The notes under the pieces were generated by a model. That model was not told where the DNA came from, ran no database searches, and worked only from the letters and a program-made list of their open reading frames with translations. From positions 1-7,996 of the forward strand of contig JBILVK010000124.1 of assembly GCA_044370475.1 (NCBI GenBank): a stretch of 7,996 nt of DNA, written 5' to 3'. This DNA is from B1 sp044370475 (lineage in GTDB: Bacteria > Bacteroidota > Bacteroidia > UKL13-3). Below are positions 1-5,448 of the stretch, piece after piece (the first letter of the stretch is position 1; every line of letters starts with the position of its first letter). A program made the translations under genes and the position numbers.

Positions 1-125
1 CCGGTTGTACGCGTGTCCTCCGCTAAAATAGCATCAACCTCCTTTAACATACGTAATCCCCTTAACGTAATATCCTCCAAATTCCCAATGGGTGTTGGAA
101 CCAAAATGAGTTTTCCTATTTGCAT
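1..125 (-). CDS. rsmI: RsmI, 16S rRNA (cytidine1402-2'-O)-methyltransferase, N-terminal part
   Basis: This is the 5' end of a minus-strand gene that leaves the window at position 1; 41 complete codons are visible from an ATG at 125-123. The translation starts MQIGKLILVPTPIGNLEDIT and continues into AEDTRTT. The LVPTPIGNLxDIT block and the AEDTR block are the signature of the RsmI/YraL group of the tetrapyrrole methylase fold. RsmI uses S-adenosylmethionine to 2'-O-methylate C1402 in the decoding centre of 16S rRNA; it is cytoplasmic. The first of these blocks contributes to the SAM-binding N-terminal domain. The start is chosen because the family begins only a few residues before LVPTPIGN. 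No clear Shine-Dalgarno is seen, which is usual for Bacteroidota. The gene is divergent from the FkbM methyltransferase gene, with 100 bp between starts. The identification is strong despite the truncation. Confidence 0.93.
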   Translation of the reverse strand, partial: MQIGKLILVPTPIGNLEDITLRGLRMLKEVDAILAEDTRTT

Positions 126-136
126 CTTTCTGACTA

Positions 137-145
137 CAAATTAAC
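137..145 (-). promoter_or_regulatory. possible -7 promoter box for rsmI
   Basis: Read on the minus strand this is TTAATTTGT, ending 11 bases before the rsmI ATG. The TTTG half matches the Bacteroidota -7 consensus TAnnTTTG, but the TA is one base too close and no TTTG -33 box is seen about 20 bases upstream. It is reported because the same TAATTTG string precedes three other genes in this window. Confidence 0.28.
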
Positions 146-200
146 ACTCATTGGTGCTAATTTTCTTAAAATAAAGCGACTAAATGGCAAAATAATCATA

Positions 201-208
201 TTAATTTG
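201..208 (+). promoter_or_regulatory. possible -7 promoter box for the FkbM gene
   Basis: TTAATTTG lies 17 bases before the ATG at 226. It matches the TTTG part of the Bacteroidota -7 element TAnnTTTG but lacks the correctly spaced TA and has no obvious -33 TTTG. The 126-225 interval separates two divergent starts and so must hold promoters for both; this is the best candidate for the rightward one. Confidence 0.3.
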
Positions 209-225
209 TGTAATAGTTAAAAATT

Positions 226-1014
226 ATGAATTACCTTATTAACAGAATTAAAGTTTACTCGCTTTACTTCTATGAGTACCTAAAGCATGGCGAATTTTCG
301 GCGGCGGTAAACGCGGTATTGTATATGTTCACAAGAAAGTCTTATGCCAACGGAAAACTCATGGTGAGTTCAATGGGCCAATTTGAAACCAGGAAAGGCA
401 CCTTAGATTTTCAGTACATAAACTATGCCTACGAAATAGAGATTAAACATTATATAGAAACACATCCGTTTGAAGTGTTTTTTGATATTGGCGCATGTCT
501 TGGCGAATACTGCATTTGGCTCGGACAAAAAGGCTACCCATGTTTTGCATTTGAACCAGTAAGCAGTAGTTATTACATGGTGCAAAAAAACATCAAGCTA
601 AATAAGCTAGAATCAAAAGTAAAAGCTTTTAATTACGGCTTAGGTAGCAAACACAGCATAGAACATTTTAGAATTAACCAAATTAATCCGGGTGCCAGCA
701 AGCGCGTGCAAGAAGGAGATAGCGCCACCGAGAAATTTGAGATAAATTCTTTAGACGATGTTTTTGAAGGATTTGGTTTAAACAAAGACACTAAAATCTT
801 AGTAAAAATTGATGTAGAAGGAATGGAAGTGGAGATGATTAAAGGAGCTAAAAAGTTCTTTCAATATTTTAACGACATCACCCTTATCATTGAAGAAAAA
901 TTAAGTGGTGAATCTGATATCAGAAACAGCTTAAACGAGATTTGCGATTTTGAATATGGCCACGTAGATAATTTTAACATTTACGCCAGAAAAGTAATTA
1001 AGCATTCTTTGTAG
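226..1014 (+). CDS. FkbM family SAM-dependent methyltransferase
   Basis: This 262-residue protein has the Methyltransf_21 (FkbM) pattern. Residues 86-93 (FDIGACLG) form the glycine-rich SAM-binding motif I. FEP at 109-111 is the acidic loop after the second strand that contacts the SAM ribose. KIDVEGME at 194-201 is the characteristic FkbM motif after strand 4. The first 80 residues or so are an aromatic-rich N-terminal extension with no clear signal peptide. FkbM enzymes methylate hydroxyl groups on sugars, polyketides or other metabolites; the substrate here cannot be told. In Bacteroidota such genes often sit in surface-polysaccharide loci, but no glycosyltransferases are visible here, so that role is only an inference. 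The ATG at 226 is the first Met in the frame with a promoter-like box shortly upstream. It converges with the DedA gene, with 79 bp between stop codons. Confidence 0.88.
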   Translation: MNYLINRIKVYSLYFYEYLKHGEFSAAVNAVLYMFTRKSYANGKLMVSSMGQFETRKGTLDFQYINYAYEIEIKHYIETHPFEVFFDIGACLGEYCIWLGQKGYPCFAFEPVSSSYYMVQKNIKLNKLESKVKAFNYGLGSKHSIEHFRINQINPGASKRVQEGDSATEKFEINSLDDVFEGFGLNKDTKILVKIDVEGMEVEMIKGAKKFFQYFNDITLIIEEKLSGESDIRNSLNEICDFEYGHVDNFNIYARKVIKHSL

Positions 1015-1027
1015 CTTCTTATATCTT

Positions 1028-1060
1028 AGGCATTTACTCCATAAACGAGGTAGTAAGCCT
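1028..1060. terminator. possible hairpin between convergent genes
   Basis: In the 79 bp between the FkbM and DedA stop codons, AGGC-(AT)-TTACT at 1028-1038 can pair with AGTAAGCCT at 1052-1060. This gives a 9-bp stem with a 2-base bulge and a 13-base loop. No T-run follows on either strand, so it is not a standard intrinsic terminator. It could slow or protect transcript ends from either side. Confidence 0.3.
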
Positions 1061-1093
1061 ATTAATTAATGTGCCCCCTTTAAAACAGAAGTA

Positions 1094-1732
1094 TTAGAGG
1101 TCTTTTGCTGCTTCCTCTGCCTTACGCTTCTTATCCTTTCTAAAGGAATTGTAAATAGGAATGGAAGTAACTAAGATAAAACCTACGATTACAAAATCGA
1201 GGTAATGCATGGCATTCGGAAAAATTTTGCCTACAAAATAGCCAGCTGTTACAATGGTAGAAGGCCAAAGAATAGCACCCGTTACATTAAATAAGAAAAA
1301 CACAGTAGGCTTCACTTTTACCACACCAGCAAGAATGGGGGCGAAGGTGCGCACTATGGGTAAAAACCTTCCCAGCACCAATGCCAAGCCACCATACTTC
1401 TTATAAAAATCTTCGGCAGTGGTTATATATTTCTTCTTAAAGAAGAGCGATTCCTTTCGATTATACAAGGCATCCCCCGTCCTTGCGCCAAACCAATATC
1501 CAGCATAATAACCTGCCATAGCAGCTATGGCTATATAAAATATAAGGTGCCATAAAGGAACGGCCAATACCCCAACATAACACAAAAGTCCAGCCGTAAA
1601 TAATAAGGAATCTCCTGGTAAAAAAAATCCAAAGAATACGCCATTCTCCAAAAAAATAATGAGAACGAGCATAAATAAGCCCCCAAACCTGATAAGCTCT
1701 TCCGGCTTAAATAAATCCCAAAAACTATCCAA
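1094..1732 (-). CDS. DedA/VTT family integral membrane protein
   Basis: This 212-residue inner-membrane protein has the DedA (SNARE-associated, VTT) hallmarks. These are an early Glu in a membrane segment (E29), FLPGDSLL at 37-44 followed by a Gly-rich segment, a GYYAGYWFG repeat at 74-82, and the conserved amphipathic stretch GRFLPIVRTFAP at 121-132 with Arg122 and Arg128. Bacterial DedA proteins are needed for envelope integrity, and several have been shown to move undecaprenyl phosphate or phospholipids between leaflets; the lipid handled here is unknown. The C-terminus is Lys-rich and probably cytoplasmic. The start is a TTG at 1732: there is no in-frame ATG between the TAA at 1759-1757 and that codon, and the next Met is residue 21, inside the first hydrophobic segment. 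It lies 69 bp downstream of purE, but a good promoter-like pair fills that gap, so it may be transcribed separately. Confidence 0.9.
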   Translation of the reverse strand: MDSFWDLFKPEELIRFGGLFMLVLIIFLENGVFFGFFLPGDSLLFTAGLLCYVGVLAVPLWHLIFYIAIAAMAGYYAGYWFGARTGDALYNRKESLFFKKKYITTAEDFYKKYGGLALVLGRFLPIVRTFAPILAGVVKVKPTVFFLFNVTGAILWPSTIVTAGYFVGKIFPNAMHYLDFVIVGFILVTSIPIYNSFRKDKKRKAEEAAKDL

Positions 1733-1752
1733 TTTTGTATTATTAAGTTTTA

Positions 1753-1783
1753 CAAATTAGCATCAATTTACTTAATAAACAAA
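1753..1783 (-). promoter_or_regulatory. probable Bacteroidota-type promoter for the DedA gene
   Basis: On the minus strand TTTG (1783-1780) is followed after 20 bases by TAATTTG (1759-1753). This resembles the Bacteroidota sigma-ABfr promoter TTTG-N19/20-TAnnTTTG, except that the TA sits one base closer to the TTTG. The predicted transcription start falls a few bases downstream, leaving a leader of roughly 15 nt before the TTG start at 1732. Confidence 0.5.
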
Positions 1784-1801
1784 TGATGAAAATCTCTTCC
1801 C

Positions 1802-2320
1802 TTAATAATTCTTGAAACCTATTACTCCTCTGCCCTTTTCAACCTTTTCGGCCTTCACCAAAACCTCGTCTCTCATCTTGTCTTTATAGGTCTGAACCGA
1901 TGCCGAAAGGTTCTCATCTTGCAATGCCAAAATTTGCACCGCCAACAATCCCGCATTCTTAGCATTGTTAATGGCAACCGTTGCTACAGGCACGCCACCC
2001 GGCATTTGTACAATAGACAACAAAGAATCTAAACCAGATAATGTTTTTAATTGCACAGGCACTCCTATTACTGGCAAGGTAGTAATTGCAGCCACCATTC
2101 CCGGCAAATGTGCCGCACCACCTGCACCAGCAATGATAAGCTGTAAACCCCTGCCCTTGGCCTCTTTGGCATAAGTAAACATGCGCTCTGGCGTACGGTG
2201 AGCAGATACCACTGTAATTTCAAAAGGCACTTTAAAATCTTCTAACACCTTGGCGGCTTCTTTCATCACTTCGAGGTCACTATCAGACCCCATGATTATC
2301 CCAACTTTTATATCAGTCAT
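1802..2320 (-). CDS. purE: PurE, N5-carboxyaminoimidazole ribonucleotide mutase (class I)
   Basis: PurE catalyses step 6 of de novo purine synthesis, converting N5-CAIR (made by PurK) to CAIR; it is a cytoplasmic, usually octameric enzyme. The 172-residue product shows the full class I signature: MGSDSD at 10-15 (phosphate/substrate loop), SAHRTP at 39-44 with the catalytic His41, AGAGGAAHLPG at 64-74, and IVQMPGGVPV at 103-112. The core aligns end to end with the usual 160-170 residue bacterial enzyme; a short C-terminal tail is ordinary variation. The ATG at 2320 places the first strand (KVGIIMGSDSD) at the normal distance. No purK is visible next to it. Upstream, an intrinsic terminator of the preceding gene ends only 14 bp before the start codon, so how purE is transcribed is an open question. 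Confidence 0.97.
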   Translation of the reverse strand: MTDIKVGIIMGSDSDLEVMKEAAKVLEDFKVPFEITVVSAHRTPERMFTYAKEAKGRGLQLIIAGAGGAAHLPGMVAAITTLPVIGVPVQLKTLSGLDSLLSIVQMPGGVPVATVAINNAKNAGLLAVQILALQDENLSASVQTYKDKMRDEVLVKAEKVEKGRGVIGFKNY

Positions 2321-2334
2321 ATCGTAATTGCGCT

Positions 2335-2361
2335 AAAAAACAAAAGCCCCAAAAGGGCTTT
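2335..2361 (-). terminator. strong intrinsic terminator between the 113-residue protein gene and purE
   Basis: On the minus strand AAAGCCC (2361-2355) pairs perfectly with GGGCTTT (2349-2343) around a 5-base loop, and is followed by TG and six T (2340-2335). It begins 11 bases after the TAA of the upstream gene and ends 14 bases before the purE ATG. In the other direction no T-run follows, so it acts for minus-strand transcripts. It could be a simple terminator or an attenuator for purE. Confidence 0.85.
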
Positions 2362-2372
2362 CATTAAAATTG

Positions 2373-2714
2373 TTATGCTTCTGTTTCCTCTTCTTCTTCT
2401 TCTGGAACTATACCTTCCATCAAGTTTCTAATCTCTTGCAACTCCTCGCGGTTATACTTATTGCTATGGTCGCCCAATAAGTCAACCAGGTATTCTAAAT
2501 TCTCTTTTCCACCATCTTCCTCTAAATACAAAAAGGTATAGTCGTTATTGGCTTCTAAATCCTCATACGCCAAACGTATCATGCGCACATAACCTGGCTC
2601 TTTCAAATTTGTCTTAAAAAACTCTCTCAATTCTTTTAATAAGACAATTACCTTGTCTGTACTATAATCACCCTTTTTTAGTTCTGCCTTGATGTTATCA
2701 ATTATCTGCTTCAT
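2373..2714 (-). CDS. conserved-looking small protein of unknown function, acidic C-terminus
   Basis: I do not recognise this protein. With the ATG at 2714 it has 113 residues (MKQIIDNIKAEL...), is soluble, has no signal peptide or membrane segment, and is predicted mostly helical, with heptad-like Leu/Ile spacing in the N-terminal half. It ends in an acidic tail (EEEEEETEA). No catalytic motif is apparent. A TTG seven codons further upstream (2735) extends the frame, but it lies inside a perfect -7 promoter box (TAATTTTG at 2740-2733) and so should not be transcribed; the ATG is preferred. The gene is followed at 11 bp by a strong terminator, indicating a single-gene transcript. It is divergent from the DUF486 remnant. 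Normal codon use and the clean promoter and terminator suggest a real, expressed gene; its role is unknown. Confidence 0.75.
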   Translation of the reverse strand: MKQIIDNIKAELKKGDYSTDKVIVLLKELREFFKTNLKEPGYVRMIRLAYEDLEANNDYTFLYLEEDGGKENLEYLVDLLGDHSNKYNREELQEIRNLMEGIVPEEEEEETEA

Positions 2715-2732
2715 GTTGTTTATTTGTGAAAG

Positions 2733-2740
2733 CAAAATTA
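2733..2740 (-). promoter_or_regulatory. -7 promoter box for the 113-residue protein gene
   Basis: The minus strand reads TAATTTTG, an exact match to the Bacteroidota -7 consensus TAnnTTTG, 18 bases before the ATG at 2714. The -33 region is T-rich but lacks an exact TTTG at 19-20 bases. The box overlaps the upstream TTG codon, which decides the start in favour of 2714. Confidence 0.5.
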
Positions 2741-2780
2741 TAGTTTTTGTATTGAAAAAATACCTAATTCAAAATTAATC

Positions 2781-3152
2781 ATGAGCAGAACCCTCCTTTG
2801 CAACCTTTTTCTCTTTATTTCTCATGTATTTATGGCAATTGATTAATGCCCACATTAACAGTTTCAAAAACGGGGATTCTTCCATAAACTTGGCATAGTT
2901 GGCTTAATACTAGCGAGTTGGTTCATTGCCCTATATGAATATGCCTTTCAATTGCCCGCAAATAAAATGGGATTCATAGTACAAGGTGGCCCTTTTTATT
3001 TACTCGAATTAAAAACCTTACAAGAAATCATTTCACTCTCCGTTTTCTTGGGAATCAATACTTTAGTCTTTAACCAAAAACTTCAATGGAACCATGTACT
3101 GGCCTTTGCCCACATTGTTTTGGCCGTTTATGTAACTTTTAAAAAATGGTAA
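2781..3152 (+). pseudogene. decayed DUF486 / small DMT-like membrane protein gene
   Basis: One continuous reading frame from ATG 2781 to TAA 3152 (123 sense or interrupted codons) matches the DUF486 family over its full usual length of about 110-120 residues, but carries TAA codons at 2844-2846 and 2856-2858. Before the stops it reads MSRTLLCNLFLFISHVFMAI, corresponding to the family's first membrane helix ending in FMTFAWYGHLKF. After them come ASWFIALYEYAFQLPANKMG and LKTLQEIISLSVF, matching the family blocks SWGIAxFEYxxQVPANRIG and LKxxQEVITLxVF, then a last helix with QWNH in place of KWNY. The two stops fall in the short loop where the family has Trp and Leu (WYGHL). DUF486 proteins are four-helix membrane proteins of unknown function. 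The 3' part could in theory start at TTG 2952, but that would lack the first helices. I read it as a recently inactivated gene. Confidence 0.8.
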
Positions 3153-3192
3153 AAATATTATTTTTAGCGTTTTATTTTATTCCAAATATACA

Positions 3193-3200
3193 TATATTTG
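3193..3200 (+). promoter_or_regulatory. -7 promoter box for the response regulator
   Basis: TATATTTG matches TAnnTTTG exactly. A T-rich segment (TTTT, 3170-3173) sits 19 bases upstream where TTTG is expected. Transcription would start around 3205, giving a leader of roughly 35 nt before ATG 3242 and making the GTG at 3206 an unlikely start. Confidence 0.5.
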
Positions 3201-3241
3201 TTTGAGTGGATATCTTTCCCCAATACTTAATATATTATTCC

Positions 3242-3637
3242 ATGATCACAAAAATTATTCAAATCGACGACGATTTCATTAACAATATGGCAAATGAGCG
3301 TTTGATGCGTAAAATGGGTATACCTTACGAATTAAAAGATTTTCTCGACCCCACTGAAGCACTCGATTTTTTAACCACTAACCAAGAAGATTTCGATTTA
3401 ATTTTATTGGACATTAATATGCCTCGACTAAATGGCTGGGAGTTCTTAGACAGGTATGAATTATTTCCTAAAAAATTCCCTATCATAATGGTTACCTCTT
3501 CTCTCGACCCCAACGACCAAAAGCGCGCGCAATCTTACCCGTCACTTACTGGTTTTTATGTTAAACCACTTACCAAAGATAAGATTTCAGAAATTATAGA
3601 TATTTGTGTAACACATGCCAATAAAAATCAGGCTTGA
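3242..3637 (+). CDS. single-domain response regulator (CheY-like receiver)
   Basis: The protein is 131 residues from the ATG at 3242 and consists only of a receiver domain. The acidic pocket is D9-D11 (IQIDDD), the phospho-acceptor is D57 in LILLDINMP, the switch Thr is T85 (MVTSS), the aromatic switch residue is Y106, and the invariant Lys is K108 (VKPL). There is no output domain, so it must act by protein-protein contact or phosphotransfer, as in many short regulators of this phylum. A GTG 12 codons upstream (3206) would extend the frame but coincides with the predicted transcription start and would add residues before the first strand. No cognate kinase adjoins it; the PAS sensor at the right end of the window is too far away to pair by position alone. 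Its stop codon overlaps the end of the convergent ClC gene by 10 bp. Confidence 0.92.
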   Translation: MITKIIQIDDDFINNMANERLMRKMGIPYELKDFLDPTEALDFLTTNQEDFDLILLDINMPRLNGWEFLDRYELFPKKFPIIMVTSSLDPNDQKRAQSYPSLTGFYVKPLTKDKISEIIDICVTHANKNQA

Positions 3638-5436
3638 TGCTCAGTTGCCCATTCTTTCATAAGCGTTTTATACTTATTTAAAAAAGTACTCTTAGAAACA
3701 AATCCTAAGTACTTTTCTCCCTCCAATACCGGAATGTAAAACACCTCTGGATATTCTTCGTACGAGTGCATTAAAGTATCCAAGCTGTCGTTTATATCGC
3801 TTGTAATAACGTCCTGAACCAACATCTCTGAGACCTTTGTTTTGTCGTACAACTCTTGTTTAAAGATATACGACCTTAAATGGCCCATGGTAATGATGCC
3901 CATAAATTGTCCGTTACGCTTTACCACAGGAAACACATTTCTCCTAGTGCCAGAAACTACCTCAGTAACCCTGCGCAAAGAATCATCGGGTTTTAACACA
4001 GGAAAATCTACTTCCATAATGGCCCTTACCGACAATTCTTTCAACAAATCTAATTCGGGGGTCTTCTGCATAAATCCACCATGGGCAAGTTTCTTGGTAT
4101 AAATGCTATTGGGTTCAATTAGCCTGGTGACAAAAAAACTACCTGCAGAAACAATCATGAGTGGCACAAATAAGGTATAACCCCCTGCCACTTCTGCTAT
4201 CATAAAAATGCCTGTTAATGGCGCACTCAACACCCCACTTAATACCCCAGCCATTCCAATTACAATAAAATTTACTTCATTCAATTCTGATAAGCCAGAT
4301 ATGTTTATAATACGTGCAAACAATAAGCCCACCAAGGCTCCAATAAATAAGGAGGGTGCAAATATACCTCCGTTTCCTCCAGCACTTACCGTTAAGGCCG
4401 CCGCTATGGGCTTGAGCATAATGGTTACAAACACAAAGGCTATTAAAATAGTGTTTGGACTAAACTGTGTCTGACTGCTTACAAACTCCGAGACGTAGCT
4501 ATCCAAGGAACCATTGAGTGCCTTGTTAATTACAAAATATCCTTCACCGTATAACAGCGGCGAAAATAGGATCAGACCGCCAACAATTAAACCTTGAAAA
4601 ATGGCAATAAGAAACTTCTGATTTTTGTTGTTAAACCTAGATTCTATGCCATAAATAGTTTGAATGGTGTAGACAGAAAATAAGCCGCATATTACTGCAA
4701 ACAATACATAGAATGGAATGGAACCCACCTCCCATGGCTTGGGCGTAAAGACAATAATTTGTCCCTGGTAAAATATGTGGCTCATTACCGCGGCCGTGGC
4801 AGAGGCAATAAGCAAAGGCACAAACGCCGTTATGCTTACCCGTCTTAACAACACCTCTAAGGCAAAAATTACGCCACCAACCGGACAATTAAAAATAGCC
4901 GAAATGCCCGCCGAGGCGCCACAGGCAAGTAACAAATTGCGGTCGCCATCATTTAAAAACAATCGCTTGGCCAAGTTAGAACCAATGGCAGAACCCGTAA
5001 TGGCTATGGGCGCTTCTACCCCCACAGAACCTCCTAAACTTACCGTAAATGCACTGCTTACCAAATGGGCGTAGGTATGGTGAGTCTCAATTTTTCCCTT
5101 CTTGTGGTTAATGCGGTAAATGATAGAACTTAGGCCCTTTTCAAAATCTTTTAAGCCAAAAACATAGCGCACAAAAATCAAAGACAACACAATTCCAATA
5201 ACCGGATAGATGATATATTGATACCTCAACTCAAAAAAGCTGGTATTAATTAACATAGATTCAAACCAGTGAATGGAGAACTTTAAGGCCATGGCAGCTA
5301 TACTTACCACTATGGCTACCAGTATACTAGCAATTATTAAAAAGTTATGATTGCTGATGTATTTTGTGCGCTGTTTAAAAATTTTATAAACAGGATACTT
5401 CAGCAAAAACCTAATATACTTAATTTGCTGGCTCAT
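3628..5436 (-). CDS. ClC family chloride channel/transporter with two C-terminal CBS domains
   Basis: This 602-residue membrane protein has a ClC core (about 30-450) and two CBS domains (about 467-526 and 533-592). Core motifs are SVGVEAP at 137-143, equivalent to GREGP with the gating Glu at E141; FNCPVGGVIFALEV at 182-195; GGIFAPSLFIGA at 356-367, the helix N anion-site motif; and IYTKKL at 445-450, with Y446 at the place of the ion-coordinating Tyr. The residue at the 'proton glutamate' position (E203 in E. coli ClC-ec1) is V195, as in ClC channels, which argues for passive chloride flow rather than Cl-/H+ exchange, though this is not proof. The helix D motif GSGIP is not conserved (LSSII near 102-106). 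The CBS pair probably senses nucleotides or ionic state. It starts at ATG 5436, only 12 bp from divergent menA, and its 3' end overlaps the response regulator. Confidence 0.95.
   Translation of the reverse strand: MSQQIKYIRFLLKYPVYKIFKQRTKYISNHNFLIIASILVAIVVSIAAMALKFSIHWFESMLINTSFFELRYQYIIYPVIGIVLSLIFVRYVFGLKDFEKGLSSIIYRINHKKGKIETHHTYAHLVSSAFTVSLGGSVGVEAPIAITGSAIGSNLAKRLFLNDGDRNLLLACGASAGISAIFNCPVGGVIFALEVLLRRVSITAFVPLLIASATAAVMSHIFYQGQIIVFTPKPWEVGSIPFYVLFAVICGLFSVYTIQTIYGIESRFNNKNQKFLIAIFQGLIVGGLILFSPLLYGEGYFVINKALNGSLDSYVSEFVSSQTQFSPNTILIAFVFVTIMLKPIAAALTVSAGGNGGIFAPSLFIGALVGLLFARIINISGLSELNEVNFIVIGMAGVLSGVLSAPLTGIFMIAEVAGGYTLFVPLMIVSAGSFFVTRLIEPNSIYTKKLAHGGFMQKTPELDLLKELSVRAIMEVDFPVLKPDDSLRRVTEVVSGTRRNVFPVVKRNGQFMGIITMGHLRSYIFKQELYDKTKVSEMLVQDVITSDINDSLDTLMHSYEEYPEVFYIPVLEGEKYLGFVSKSTFLNKYKTLMKEWATEHQA
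5421..5427 (+). promoter_or_regulatory. possible -7 promoter box for the menA operon
   Basis: TAATTTG lies inside the first codons of the divergent ClC gene, 21 bases before the menA ATG at 5449. It is the same string found before dedA, rsmI and the FkbM gene. There is no clear TTTG about 20 bases upstream, so support is limited to position and recurrence. Confidence 0.33.
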
Positions 5437-5440
5437 TCAA

Positions 5441-5448
5441 CAAACATA
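5441..5448 (-). promoter_or_regulatory. -7 promoter box for the ClC gene
   Basis: The minus strand reads TATGTTTG, an exact TAnnTTTG match, with TTTA 20 bases further upstream as a possible -33 box lying inside menA. Only 4 bases separate it from the ClC ATG, so the transcript would be leaderless or nearly so. It fills most of the 12-bp gap between the divergent ClC and menA start codons. Confidence 0.42.

Noticed and set aside
1733..1801. Terminator between purE and the DedA gene
   Set aside because: No stem-loop is found in this 69-bp gap; it holds only the promoter-like TTTG/TAATTTG pair.
2715..2735. TTG start seven codons upstream in the 113-residue protein gene
   Set aside because: The TTG is part of the exact -7 box TAATTTTG, so it would not be in the mRNA; ATG 2714 follows 18 bases later.
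3151..3165. AT-only inverted repeat (AAAAAT-ATT-ATTTTT) after the DUF486 remnant
   Set aside because: An all-AT stem of six pairs is too weak to be called a terminator and is expected by chance in this AT-rich DNA.
3206..3241. GTG-initiated N-terminal extension of the response regulator
   Set aside because: The GTG falls at the predicted transcription start just after a TATATTTG box, and the added 12 residues have no counterpart in receiver domains; ATG 3242 begins right at the first strand.
4208..5074. Open frames on the plus strand and in another minus frame inside the ClC gene
   Set aside because: They are shadows of a well-supported ClC coding frame; their translations are low-complexity Pro/Thr/Ala-rich or Cys/His-rich and resemble no family.
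5347..5448. 34-codon upstream extension of menA
   Set aside because: It is antisense to the start of ClC, has no MenA-like sequence, and a typical MenA N-terminus begins at ATG 5449.
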